Positions 8,263 to 16,603 of a stretch of DNA of 32,056 nt are shown here, piece after piece. The DNA is from Desulfobacteraceae bacterium. Its GTDB lineage: Bacteria; Desulfobacterota; Desulfobacteria; Desulfobacterales; SKZT01. Position 1 is the first letter of the stretch, and every line of letters starts with the position of its first letter. The stretch is taken from the NCBI GenBank assembly GCA_011389745.1, contig JAABTQ010000037.1, positions 1 to 32,056 of the forward strand, in the 5' to 3' direction. The notes under the pieces are model-generated. The model made no database searches. It was not told the DNA's origin and saw nothing but the letters and a program-made list of their open reading frames with translations. A program made the translations under genes and the position numbers.

Positions 8263-8901
8263 TACACCAGGCAGCCTATTTGGCGTATGTTGGATTTACA
8301 TGAGATCGCCGGATAAAATCGTTCAGAAAGAAGTCGAAGATTACCTGTTTTATCTCTAAACCAAACATCCGCAACGCTCCGTATCCGAAAGATTTCTGCC
8401 CTATTTCTATTGAATCGGTTTTTTCATATGCTGTCTTCCAAATCAACTTTGAATATCTGTGCAGAGTTATTCCGGAGATTCTTCGGTCGCCGAGGTTTAC
8501 CCTGATGTTGCATTGGAATTCACTTAGCCCAATTGGATATGCTGTTATAAAAGAGCCAAACTCGCTTTCTGCAACTTTCAAAGGACTTCACCGATCGTGA
8601 ATTCCTCAATGGGCGGTCATTCAGCTACTCGACCTTTTAAAAAAGTACCGGATTGAAGCAAACATGCTTATTGTTTTGCACCATCGGGGTTTACATTAAC
8701 ACACAGGAGCTATGAAAAACCACATCAACCAATAACCCCTCAATTTTTTATTGTTCTTTAAACGCATATCTGGTATTTAATTATTCTTTTTTCTAAAATT
8801 GCGGTTAAATCTTAGGCTATAGCAATTAGCTTAAAATGTTTAACAGGTTATACTTTAGCCAAGATAACCTGTTTAAAAAAGCCTATAGGATATTCTGAAA
8901 A
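8263..8901. other. Gene-poor region between hicA and the menaquinone operon
   Basis: No convincing gene is visible. A 101-codon minus-strand frame (8276-8581) has no recognisable motif and no good Shine-Dalgarno, so I do not annotate it. A short plus-strand stretch (about 8600-8700) encodes a protein-like segment ('WAVIQLLDLLKKYRIEANML') without a start, possibly a gene scrap. The last 250 bases are AT-rich and probably contain the promoter of the downstream operon. Confidence 0.5.
8842..8873. promoter_or_regulatory. 10-bp inverted repeat upstream of the menaquinone operon
   Basis: AACAGGTTAT and ATAACCTGTT form a perfect 10-bp dyad with a 12-base spacer, ending 28 bases before the UbiD-type start codon. 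It could be an operator for the operon or a hairpin in its leader. There is no T-run on the plus strand, so termination is unlikely. Confidence 0.4.
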
Positions 8902-10344
8902 ATGGTTTTTGCAAATCTCAGATCGTTTATCCATGAACTTGAAAAAATGGGAGAGCTGAAAAGAATCTCCGTAGAGGTTGATCCTTTTCTGGAAATTGCG
9001 GAAATTGCCGATCGCATGAGTAAAACCCATGGGCCGGCGTTGCTTTTCGAGAATGTGAAAGGCGCATCCTTTCCCGTTCTGATCAATGCTTTCGGCAGCT
9101 ATAAAAGGATGCAAAAGGCCCTGGGTTACAGCAGCTTTGATGATATTGCACTTCGGCTGGAATCCTTTTTAAAAATACAGCCCCCCAAAACTTTCATGGA
9201 CAAGCTCAGGATGCTGGGAACCTTGAAGACCATGTCGGATTTTATTCCCAGGAAGGTTAAACGTGCGCCATGCCAGGAGCAGGTTTTTGAATCCGGCCGG
9301 ATGCTGGACATGCTTCCGATTCTGACTACGTGGCCCAAGGATGGCGGTCCTTTTATCACCCTTCCCATTGTCATCACAAAAGATCCGGATACCGCAGTCC
9401 AGAATGTGGGAATGTACCGGATGCAAAAATATGATCCTACGTCAACGGGAATGCACTGGCAGTACAATAAGGACGGTGCCCGGCATTTTGACAGATATAA
9501 AAACCGGAATCAAAGAATGGAAGTGGCGGTAGCCCTGGGCGGGGCGCCGGTTGCAACCTATGCGGCAACAGCCCCTCTTCCGCCGGAGGTGGATGAGTTC
9601 ATTTTCGCAGGGTTTATCAATTCCGGACCCATCGAAATCGTCAGGGCAAAAACTGTAGATCTGATGGTTCCGGCAGAATCGGATTTCGTTCTTGAGGGAT
9701 ATGTAGACCCGGATGAGCTTCGAACAGAGGGGCCCTTTGGGGATCATACGGGATTTTATTCGGCAGCAGACACCTACCCGGTATTTCACATTACCTGCAT
9801 CACGTGCAGAAACGATGCAATCTATCCGGCAACCATCGTTGGAAAGCCGCCCATGGAAGACTGCTACATGGCCAAGGCAACCGAACGAATATTTTTACCC
9901 ATGATCAAAATGATCATCCCGGAGGTTGTCGATATGGAACTTCCCCTGGAAGGGGTCTTTCATAACTGTGCACTGATTACCATCAAAAAGCAATTCCCCG
10001 GCCAGGCCAAAAAGGTAATCCATGCACTCTGGGGACTTGGTCAGATGTCCTCGACAAAATATATTGCCGTGTTTGATGACGACCTTGATCTTCGTGATTC
10101 CAGCACCGTGGTATGGAAAATGCTCAATAATGTGGATCCCAGGCGGGATTTGATCTTTTCGGAAGGCCCCCTTGACGCGCTGGATCACTCGGCCCCCTAC
10201 CCTAATTTCGGCGGCAAGATGGGAATCGACGCCACGCGAAAAACCCGGGAGGAAGGAATGGGCCGCGAGTGGCCCGAAGAAATCGAGATGAGTCCTGACA
10301 TAAAAGCGCTGGTAGACAGTCGGTGGAGAACTTATGGATTTTAA
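8902..10344 (+). CDS. mqnL: Menaquinone biosynthesis decarboxylase, UbiD family (MqnL type)
   Basis: This 480-residue protein has the length and motifs of UbiD decarboxylases, which use prenylated FMN: 'EIADRMSKTHGPALLFENVKG' near the start, and 'TEGPFGDHTGFY' at about 274-285 containing the conserved acidic residue region. In the futalosine route the UbiD member decarboxylates prenylated 1,4-dihydroxy-6-naphthoate. It is the first gene of the cluster and overlaps the prenyltransferase gene by 11 bases. The UbiX-type gene two positions downstream would supply its cofactor. Clustering with mqnE, mqnA, mqnC and mqnD argues for the menaquinone rather than ubiquinone role. Confidence 0.93.
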   Translation: MVFANLRSFIHELEKMGELKRISVEVDPFLEIAEIADRMSKTHGPALLFENVKGASFPVLINAFGSYKRMQKALGYSSFDDIALRLESFLKIQPPKTFMDKLRMLGTLKTMSDFIPRKVKRAPCQEQVFESGRMLDMLPILTTWPKDGGPFITLPIVITKDPDTAVQNVGMYRMQKYDPTSTGMHWQYNKDGARHFDRYKNRNQRMEVAVALGGAPVATYAATAPLPPEVDEFIFAGFINSGPIEIVRAKTVDLMVPAESDFVLEGYVDPDELRTEGPFGDHTGFYSAADTYPVFHITCITCRNDAIYPATIVGKPPMEDCYMAKATERIFLPMIKMIIPEVVDMELPLEGVFHNCALITIKKQFPGQAKKVIHALWGLGQMSSTKYIAVFDDDLDLRDSSTVVWKMLNNVDPRRDLIFSEGPLDALDHSAPYPNFGGKMGIDATRKTREEGMGREWPEEIEMSPDIKALVDSRWRTYGF

Positions 10345-11176
10345 AAAGTTTTCCGAACTCATTATGATTGAACAAACCCTGTTTGCCCTTCCTTTTGCAT
10401 TCATCGGTGTCTTGTTTGCCGGCGGCAATACATTAAGCACATGGTTTTGGGTAGCTATCGCTCTTATTGCGGCCCGCACGGCAGGTATGTCCTTTAACCG
10501 GGTAATCGACGCATCAATCGATGCTAAAAATCCCCGCACAAAAAACCGGTTGGTTCCCAGGGGAGAAGTGGATGCCGCCATGGTTTGGCTCATCGCCATT
10601 ATATCCTCTCTGGTGCTTATTTTTTCGGCACTGATGTTAAACCAGCTTTGCTTTTATCTGTCTTTTGCCGCGGTTGCCCTTCTCTTTACCTATTCCTATT
10701 TTAAAAGGTTTTCCGCATCCTCCCATTTCTATCTGGGTGCTGTGGAAGCTGCCGCCCCTATTGGCGGTTACCTTGCAGTAACAGGTGAATTTACCATTGT
10801 TCCCTTTATCCTGGGAATGGTAATACTCTTGTGGATCGCCGGGCTCGACATCATATATGCCATACAGGACAGGGAATTCGACATCAGGGAAAAACTGCAC
10901 TCCATTCCGGCCGGAATGGGTGAAAAAAAAGCTATTACCATATCGCTGCTATGTTATATTCTGGCCTTGATCGCCCTGACCACAGCAGGTATCCTTACCC
11001 ACAAAACCTTGCCATATTGGCTTGCCGTGATCTGTATCGGAGGCATTTTTACCTATCAGCAAAAGATTGTCCGGCAAGGAATCGTCTCCGGTTCGATCAA
11101 AAAATTCTTTCAGGTCAATCTTTATGTCTCTCCCATCCTGTTTATCGGAACTTTCATGGATCTTCTTTTAAAGTAA
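10334..11176 (+). CDS. mqnP: UbiA-family polyprenyltransferase for menaquinone (MqnP type)
   Basis: This 280-residue integral membrane protein has about eight hydrophobic segments. The two Asp-rich motifs of UbiA enzymes are present: 'NRVIDASIDAKNPRTKNR' (about 55-72) and 'IYAIQDREFDIREKLHSIP' (about 175-193). These bind the prenyl diphosphate through Mg. In this context it should attach the polyprenyl chain to 1,4-dihydroxy-6-naphthoate. Its ATG overlaps the end of the UbiD gene (ATGGATTTTAA), indicating translational coupling. Confidence 0.94.
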   Translation: MDFKKFSELIMIEQTLFALPFAFIGVLFAGGNTLSTWFWVAIALIAARTAGMSFNRVIDASIDAKNPRTKNRLVPRGEVDAAMVWLIAIISSLVLIFSALMLNQLCFYLSFAAVALLFTYSYFKRFSASSHFYLGAVEAAAPIGGYLAVTGEFTIVPFILGMVILLWIAGLDIIYAIQDREFDIREKLHSIPAGMGEKKAITISLLCYILALIALTTAGILTHKTLPYWLAVICIGGIFTYQQKIVRQGIVSGSIKKFFQVNLYVSPILFIGTFMDLLLK

Positions 11177-11209
11177 CAACAGTGCTATGAGATACTGCAT
11201 AGGATAAAA

Positions 11210-11812
11210 ATGATCATAACGGCAATATCAGGGGCAAGCGGGTCAATTTTAGGAATAAGGCTGATCGAGGAACTTCTTCTTTCCGGTGAAAAGATAACGG
11301 GTATCGTTTCAGACTCTTCATGGCAAATCATCGGGCATGAGCTTTCATGGAAAAAAGAGGGGCCGGAACCTTTGAAAACATTTTTGAAAAAACGGGGAAT
11401 GGTTTCTTCCCTGGAAAATTTTCAAGAGTATGCCAACAATGATTTTTTTTCGCCGGCAGCAAGCGGCTCATCCAGTTTTGATGCAGTGGTGGTGATTCCA
11501 TGCTCCATGAAGACCCTTTCCGCCATATCCCATGGATATGCCGACAACCTGATCACCCGGACCTGTGATGTGGCACTGAAAGAAGGACGGAGATGTATCG
11601 TGGTACCCAGGGAGACCCCTCTCAGTGTGATTCACCTGGAAAACATGCTCAAAGCGGCAAAATCAGGGGTTCAGATTGTGCCGCCTTCCCCCGGATTCTA
11701 CACCCTGCCGGAATCAGTGGAAGATATCGTGAACTTTATCGTCGGAAAAGTGCTTCACTTGTTAGGCAAAAAACATCATCTTTTTAAGGCATGGGGAGAG
11801 ATAAAAGTATAA
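11210..11812 (+). CDS. ubiX: UbiX-family flavin prenyltransferase
   Basis: This 200-residue flavoprotein starts with the FMN-binding 'ISGASGSILGIRLIEEL' motif and carries the family signatures 'VVIPCSMKTLSAISHGYADNL' (about 95-115) and 'VPRETPLSVIHLENM' (about 131-145). UbiX prenylates FMN with dimethylallyl phosphate to make the cofactor needed by UbiD decarboxylases. It follows the prenyltransferase gene by 33 bases and precedes mqnE by 3 bases. It may also be called mqnM in this pathway. Confidence 0.95.
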   Translation: MIITAISGASGSILGIRLIEELLLSGEKITGIVSDSSWQIIGHELSWKKEGPEPLKTFLKKRGMVSSLENFQEYANNDFFSPAASGSSSFDAVVVIPCSMKTLSAISHGYADNLITRTCDVALKEGRRCIVVPRETPLSVIHLENMLKAAKSGVQIVPPSPGFYTLPESVEDIVNFIVGKVLHLLGKKHHLFKAWGEIKV

Positions 11813-11815
11813 GCA

Positions 11816-12943
11816 ATGCAATTGCCTGATGAAATAAAGAACAAGACGCTGAAAAATATCGCCCGAAAAGTGATGGAAAACATTCCTGTTAACCGGGACG
11901 ATGCTTTCGCAATGCTCACCACAAACGATATCATGGAACTGGGAGCTATTGCCGACCACATCCGGACCCAATTCCACGGCAACACTACCTATTACAGCAT
12001 CAACATGAACTTAAACTACACCAACATCTGCACCCTTCGCTGCCCGCTATGCGCTTTTTCATGTGATATAGACGATGAGCGGGCCTTTGTGCTCTCTATG
12101 GACGACATTGAAAAACGGGTTTTACAAGCAGTGGACGATGGCATTGACGAAGTGCATATCGTAGGCGGACTTCACCCGGATCTTACCCTGGTTTACTTTG
12201 AAAAAATGCTCCGGAAAATAAAAAAAATAAAGCCGGAACTGCTGATTGTGGGATTCACGGCTGTCGAATACGACCATTTTGCTAAAATCAACCGGCTCAG
12301 CATCGAGGAAGTATTCAGGAGATTGATAGATGCAGGCGTGGGTGCTCTTCCGGGCGGAGGTGCGGAAATTTTTTCTCCCCGGGTACGGAATGTGATAGCA
12401 CCCGACAAAATCACCGGGAAAAGATGGCTCGGTATCATGGGAACTGCCCACAGGATGAACCTCAAAACCAATGCCACCCTTTTGTATAACCACATTGAAA
12501 ACACAGAGGATGTTGTTGACCATCTTTTTCAAATCCGGGAGCTTCAGGATGAAACCGGTGGTTTTAAAACCTTTGTTCCATTGCAGTTTCACGGTGAAAA
12601 TACCCGTATTCGCAGCAAAAGAAGGTTTTCAACCGGGTATGACGATATGCGGATCTATGCCGCCGGCCGCATTGTGCTGAGAAATATTCCCCACCTGAAA
12701 GCTCTCTGGATGTATCTTGGAGAAAAGATGGCCCAGATACTCCAGCGGTTTGGGGTGGACGATATCGGAGGAACCTATACAAATGAAAAGGTGGTGCATG
12801 CGGCAGGTGCAAAAACTTCCGACTATGGTACAGAACCCTTTTTAAGACGGATGATTGAAGAATCCGGGATGGTGCCCATGCGGACCACGGCGAATTATCA
12901 AAACGGTGACTGCCTGGCCATGGGTGTATCAGAGGGGCAATGA
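11816..12943 (+). CDS. mqnE: Aminofutalosine synthase (radical SAM)
   Basis: This 375-residue protein has the radical SAM CxxxCxxC motif at Cys72, Cys76 and Cys79 ('CTLRCPLC'). The 'FTAVEYDHFAKINRLSIEEV' and 'GALPGGGAEIFSPRVR' segments, followed by 'TNATLLYNHIE', distinguish MqnE from its paralogue MqnC. MqnE joins 3-[(1-carboxyvinyl)oxy]benzoate with S-adenosylmethionine to give 6-amino-6-deoxyfutalosine. The gene overlaps mqnA by four bases (ATGA). The protein continues about 20 residues past the 'TANYQ' region with no added domain. Confidence 0.95.
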   Translation: MQLPDEIKNKTLKNIARKVMENIPVNRDDAFAMLTTNDIMELGAIADHIRTQFHGNTTYYSINMNLNYTNICTLRCPLCAFSCDIDDERAFVLSMDDIEKRVLQAVDDGIDEVHIVGGLHPDLTLVYFEKMLRKIKKIKPELLIVGFTAVEYDHFAKINRLSIEEVFRRLIDAGVGALPGGGAEIFSPRVRNVIAPDKITGKRWLGIMGTAHRMNLKTNATLLYNHIENTEDVVDHLFQIRELQDETGGFKTFVPLQFHGENTRIRSKRRFSTGYDDMRIYAAGRIVLRNIPHLKALWMYLGEKMAQILQRFGVDDIGGTYTNEKVVHAAGAKTSDYGTEPFLRRMIEESGMVPMRTTANYQNGDCLAMGVSEGQ

Positions 12944-13767
12944 GACTGGGATATATCGACTACCTTAACTGTTACCCGTTTTATCATCTCCTGTTTGAAA
13001 ACAACCACCTGCAAGGGATACAGATAATATCAGGATATCCCAGCGCACTAAACAAAATGCTGGATGAAGCATCCCTTGACCTGAGCCCTATATCTGCGGC
13101 CACATACCCGGGCATTGCAGATCGGATTTTACTGCTTCCACAATTTTGCCTGAGTTCCGTCGGATATGTGGGGTCGGTAATTCTTGTCAGCCGCTGTCCC
13201 ATTGAAGCACTTCATGAGCGGACTGTCGGTCTGACCCGCGCATCATACACATCGGTGATACTGGTAAAAATCCTGCTTGAAAAATACTACGGTGTTCAAC
13301 CTGCGTACAGCTCAACAGCACCTTTTGCCACACCGGATCAAACCGATGCCGTGCTTTTGATCGGAAATGAAGCCATGATTTTTCGATCCTCACCGAACAT
13401 GTATGTTTATGATCTCGGAGAAATCTGGCTGCAAAAAACAGGATTTCCCGTCGTGTTTGCAGTTTTTGGGGTCAGAAAAGCAATCCTGAAAGAATTTGCC
13501 CCAAAAATCCGAAACGTAATCCAATGTTATCATGACTCGATCGAGTGTCTGAAGCAGGAAAAAGAGAAGGTAATATCCTGCGCTGCTGCCAAATACCCGG
13601 ATATTGACTACGACATCAACCGGTATTTCAGTCTGCTGAGATTTGAATTTACCGATGACCTGAAAAGCGCCCTGATGTTCTATTTGTCCGTGGCAGGAGA
13701 ATTGGGCTTTTTAAAACCTGTCTCAGAACTTAATTTTTTAACCATGGACAATCTGCATAACCTATGA
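12940..13767 (+). CDS. mqnA: Chorismate dehydratase
   Basis: This 275-residue protein begins with 'MRLGYIDYLNCYPFYHLLF', the typical MqnA start, and has a periplasmic-binding-like fold without a signal peptide. 'LDLSPISAATYPG' and 'DAVLLIGNEAMIF' are also characteristic. It converts chorismate to 3-[(1-carboxyvinyl)oxy]benzoate, the first committed step of the futalosine route. ATGA overlaps link it to mqnE upstream and mqnC downstream, so the three are translationally coupled. Confidence 0.94.
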   Translation: MRLGYIDYLNCYPFYHLLFENNHLQGIQIISGYPSALNKMLDEASLDLSPISAATYPGIADRILLLPQFCLSSVGYVGSVILVSRCPIEALHERTVGLTRASYTSVILVKILLEKYYGVQPAYSSTAPFATPDQTDAVLLIGNEAMIFRSSPNMYVYDLGEIWLQKTGFPVVFAVFGVRKAILKEFAPKIRNVIQCYHDSIECLKQEKEKVISCAAAKYPDIDYDINRYFSLLRFEFTDDLKSALMFYLSVAGELGFLKPVSELNFLTMDNLHNL

Positions 13768-14843
13768 AAGTAAACTTTACGGATAACCGCCTGAAAGAAA
13801 AAATATATCAGGGACAGCGAATCTCCTCTGAGGAAGCATCGGCTCTTTATGCCTGGGACCTCCACGATCTTGCTCTGGCAGCGGATATGAGAAGAAAGGT
13901 TGTTTTTCCCAAGGAAGAAGTAGGTTTTATTCTTGACCGGATTATCAATTTCACTAATGTATGCGAAGCCGGGTGTGCCTTTTGTGCCTTTCATGCAAAA
14001 GCCGACCGTGTTGAACCCTTTGAGCTGGGTCTGGATGAAATTTTCGACCGGATTGAATCGCTGATCAAAGCTGGAGGAACCCAGGTGATGCTTCAGGGTG
14101 GGTTGCATCCGCACTATACCCTGGATACTTATGTTGAGCTCGTCTGTAATGTAAAAAAACGATTTCCGGAAATTTATCTGCACTCCTTTTCCCCTGCGGA
14201 GCTGATTCATGCATCCCGAAAAAGCTCGGTGACCCTTGACGAAGTTGTATCCTGCCTTAAAAACGCGGGCCTCGATTCAGTTCCGGGGGCATCCGATCTT
14301 CTGGTGGATAGAATTCGCAAAATAGCTAGTCCAAATAAACTCACAGTCAATGAATGGGTATGTGCAATGGAAGCCCTTCACCGGGGGGGCTTAAATTCTT
14401 CGGCTACCATGACTTACGGTATGGGGGAAACCGACCGTGAGGAAATTGAACATTTGGCCGTGATTCGCGATCTTCAGGATCGAACCGGTATGATTCGGGC
14501 GTTTATTCCCTGGTCCTTTTCCCCTTCCCGGACCCGGATGAGCCATATTCCGCCCGCTACGGGAATCCGTTACCTTAAGATCGTGGCTATCGCAAGAATC
14601 TTTCTTGATAACATCGTTCATATCCAGGCCGGATGGCTGACCGAAGGATTGAAGCCGGCTCAAATCGCTCTTTCCATGGGAGCAACGGATATGGGAGGAG
14701 TGCTGACTGAAGAACTCGTGGTCAAAGCCACAGGAATTGAAACCCACACCACCAGGGATGAACTGATCGATATTATTAAAAATGCAGGAAAAATCCCAGT
14801 ACAAAGGGATTCAGAATACCAGGTGATTCAAAGGTTTCAGTGA
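13764..14843 (+). CDS. mqnC: Cyclic dehypoxanthinyl futalosine synthase (radical SAM)
   Basis: This 359-residue radical SAM protein has CxxxCxxC at Cys67, Cys71 and Cys74 ('CEAGCAFC'). 'VMLQGGLHPHYTLDTYVELV', 'IYLHSFSPAEL', 'SSATMTYGMGET' and 'MIRAFIPWSFSPSRT' place it in the MqnC subfamily rather than MqnE. It cyclises dehypoxanthine futalosine, the substrate of MqnD's predecessor step. The start codon overlaps the mqnA stop (ATGA), and mqnD follows after 57 bases. Confidence 0.95.
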   Translation: MKVNFTDNRLKEKIYQGQRISSEEASALYAWDLHDLALAADMRRKVVFPKEEVGFILDRIINFTNVCEAGCAFCAFHAKADRVEPFELGLDEIFDRIESLIKAGGTQVMLQGGLHPHYTLDTYVELVCNVKKRFPEIYLHSFSPAELIHASRKSSVTLDEVVSCLKNAGLDSVPGASDLLVDRIRKIASPNKLTVNEWVCAMEALHRGGLNSSATMTYGMGETDREEIEHLAVIRDLQDRTGMIRAFIPWSFSPSRTRMSHIPPATGIRYLKIVAIARIFLDNIVHIQAGWLTEGLKPAQIALSMGATDMGGVLTEELVVKATGIETHTTRDELIDIIKNAGKIPVQRDSEYQVIQRFQ

Positions 14844-14900
14844 AAATTTTTGACATTCGTAAAATAGACGACTTCCAATAAGATACATAAGAGATCCTCA

Positions 14901-15707
14901 ATGAAAATGATTCCACTCGATATTGCTTTTTCCCCATGTCCTAACGATACATTCATTTTTCACGCCATGGTGGTTGGTTGCGTTGACAGCGGAAGGTTTC
15001 GGTTTATTCCGCATCTGGATGATGTTGAAGCACTCAACAGTAAAGCGTTTGGCAAAACCTTTCCGGTGTCAAAGGTTTCATTTTATGCATATCTAAAACT
15101 GAAAAACCACTATGAAATTCTGGATTCGGGGGCAGCCCTCGGTTATGGATGCGGGCCGCTTCTGGTGGGAAAAATCGACTGCCTACCCGATCCTGCAGCA
15201 AAAATCGCTATACCCGGTGAATTCACCACCGCTCACCTTCTATTAAAGCTGTGGCATCCCGAATTGACGAATGTTGAAATTACCCGCTTTGACAATATTC
15301 TGGAGGGAGTTCGGGCAGGAAAATACGATGCGGGCCTGATCATTCATGAAGGAAGATTTGTCTACCCACGTTACGGGTTAAAAAAAATTGTCGACCTGGG
15401 TGAATGGTGGGAAGAAAAAACGGGGCTTCCTATCCCATTGGGTTGTATCGCCATTCGAAAAGACCACCCATTTACCTTTTATAAGCAGGAAATAGAATCC
15501 ATTTTGAAAAGGTCGGTGACTTATGCCCTTAACAACCAAGACGCTTCAAGAAAATTTATTAAAGCCCATGCCCAGGAACTCGAAGATAGTGTAATTGACG
15601 GGCATATCGATTTATATGTGAATTCCTTTACGTTTTCTTTGGGCGAAACCGGAAACAGGGCCGTTCGAAAACTCGAGAAAATGGCGCTGGCAAAGGGACT
15701 TCTTTGA
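14901..15707 (+). CDS. mqnD: 1,4-dihydroxy-6-naphthoate synthase
   Basis: This 268-residue protein has the MqnD hallmarks 'IAFSPCPNDTFIFHAMV' (residues about 8-24) and 'GAALGYGCGPLLVG' (about 78-91). It splits cyclic dehypoxanthine futalosine into 1,4-dihydroxy-6-naphthoate. It is the last gene of the cluster; no mqnB (futalosine hydrolase) or MTAN-type nucleosidase is present, so that activity must be encoded elsewhere. The 57-base gap to mqnC and weak ribosome binding site suggest lower coupling than in the rest of the operon. Confidence 0.94.
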   Translation: MKMIPLDIAFSPCPNDTFIFHAMVVGCVDSGRFRFIPHLDDVEALNSKAFGKTFPVSKVSFYAYLKLKNHYEILDSGAALGYGCGPLLVGKIDCLPDPAAKIAIPGEFTTAHLLLKLWHPELTNVEITRFDNILEGVRAGKYDAGLIIHEGRFVYPRYGLKKIVDLGEWWEEKTGLPIPLGCIAIRKDHPFTFYKQEIESILKRSVTYALNNQDASRKFIKAHAQELEDSVIDGHIDLYVNSFTFSLGETGNRAVRKLEKMALAKGLL

Positions 15708-15732
15708 AATTAACAATCATGGCAACCTTTAT

Positions 15733-15846
15733 TGAGGCTTCATCAATGGAAAGATTCGGTACTCCGGCAGGTATTTTCCAGATATTGCACATCACGCAAC
15801 GGGCAATGCAGTCGTGGGTGATTTCTATACTGGCGGCCTGCGGCAT
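15733..15846 (-). pseudogene. N-terminal remnant of a radical SAM protein gene
   Basis: Minus-strand residues starting at 15846 read 'MPQAASIEITHDCIARCVMC' and continue 'NIWKIPAGVPNLSIDEAS', a convincing radical SAM start with CxxxCxxC. The frame also stays open and protein-like for about 15 codons upstream. After 'SIDEAS' the similarity ends and the frame runs into the 3' end of mqnD on the other strand. The rest of the gene is missing, so this is a truncated relic at the edge of the menaquinone operon. Confidence 0.55.
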
Positions 15847-15994
15847 GGCCGGCCACTGAGCCGAAGGTACCGGAAACGCATGCCATTTTGCAACAAACGA
15901 GTGATTACTTTGAAGGTTTCAACAAAGCCGCTCGTCTTGAGAAACTTTTCAATTGTACTGTAATTGATTTCATGGAATGAAATCATTTTAATCT

Positions 15995-16306
15995 CTATCC
16001 GGCTTTTGTACTGATCATCTGCCAAATAGTTATTTGAAGGGGCTCCGCCAGTATCTCATCGGCAATGGATTTGAAATGGTTCAGGTACGGCATTTCCAGA
16101 TGAGCATCAAGATCTTTCATGGAGACCCAGTTTTCGTAAAGCATGAATTTGGTTTTGTCATCCGAGTACTGGTGCAGATCGTAGTTGATACATCCAGATT
16201 CTGCCCGCGTCGCGGCAACCAGTTTTAAGAGCTCTTCCCTGACTCTTTCCTCCAAACCCGGCTTGGCCTTGAACATTGCCAATACGGTCACCTCTGAACC
16301 TGCCAT
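15995..16306 (-). CDS. Antibiotic biosynthesis monooxygenase (ABM/YgiN-like) protein
   Basis: The protein has about 103 residues and is a single ABM-type ferredoxin-like barrel: 'VTVLAMFKAKPGLEERVREEL', 'SGCINYDLHQYSDD' and 'FMLYENWVSMKDLDAHLE'. I chose the ATG at 16306 because AGGAG lies 7 bases upstream; the ATG two codons earlier would overlap the ribosome binding site. Family members include YgiN-type quinol monooxygenases and heme or polyketide-modifying enzymes. The closeness to the menaquinone operon invites a quinol role, but the sequence alone does not prove it. Confidence 0.88.
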   Translation of the reverse strand: MAGSEVTVLAMFKAKPGLEERVREELLKLVAATRAESGCINYDLHQYSDDKTKFMLYENWVSMKDLDAHLEMPYLNHFKSIADEILAEPLQITIWQMISTKAG

Positions 16307-16396
16307 GAGCATTCTCCTTTGGTAAACCGATAAATGAAGATGTTACATTTTGCCTATATTTTTTTTACAATTATAAGGACTTAAACTCAAAATGGG

Positions 16397-16415
16397 ATGT
16401 CAAAACCTATGACAT
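16397..16415. promoter_or_regulatory. Candidate operator dyad ATGTCA-N7-TGACAT
   Basis: A 6-bp perfect inverted repeat with a 7-base spacer lies about 90 bases upstream of the ABM gene start. A third TGTCA copy follows at 16429-16433. The symmetry and position fit a dimeric regulator site, but no regulator gene is adjacent. Confidence 0.35.
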
Positions 16416-16467
16416 GAATCCATATGGGTGTCAAGGTGAAAAAGCGGCTGCGATTGTCAAAATATGC

Positions 16468-16603
16468 TTAATGCCTTAACGAAAACTCCTCTCTCAGTGG
16501 GAGCTGCGGGGGATGGAAAGATAAGTTGTTCATATTATTCCTCATAAATGGCATAGCTTTGCCTGATTCGCGGTGAACTGTATATTCCAAGAATCCGTAT
16601 CAT
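16468..16603 (-). pseudogene. Two mini-frames after the SPASM gene; first resembles a flavodoxin-fold N-terminus
   Basis: The radical SAM/SPASM stop codon overlaps an ATG (ATGA at 16603-16600) that opens a 22-codon frame, 'MIRILGIYSSPRIRQSYAIY' plus two Glu, ending at 16535. Its start resembles the 'KILGIxGSPR' FMN-binding loop of NADPH-dependent FMN reductases, so it may be the relic of a deleted flavoprotein gene. A second 21-codon frame (16533-16468) starts just after it with GAGG upstream and encodes no recognisable motif. The alternative that either is a genuine small peptide, for instance a substrate of the SPASM enzyme, cannot be excluded. Confidence 0.3.

Noticed and set aside
8276-8581. 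101-codon minus-strand frame in the gap before the menaquinone operon
   Set aside because: There is no ribosome binding site, no motif and low-complexity neighbours; the support is too weak to call a gene.
9895-10599. Long opposite-strand frame over the UbiD/UbiA-type genes
   Set aside because: It is antisense to two well-conserved coupled genes and has no domain or ribosome site.
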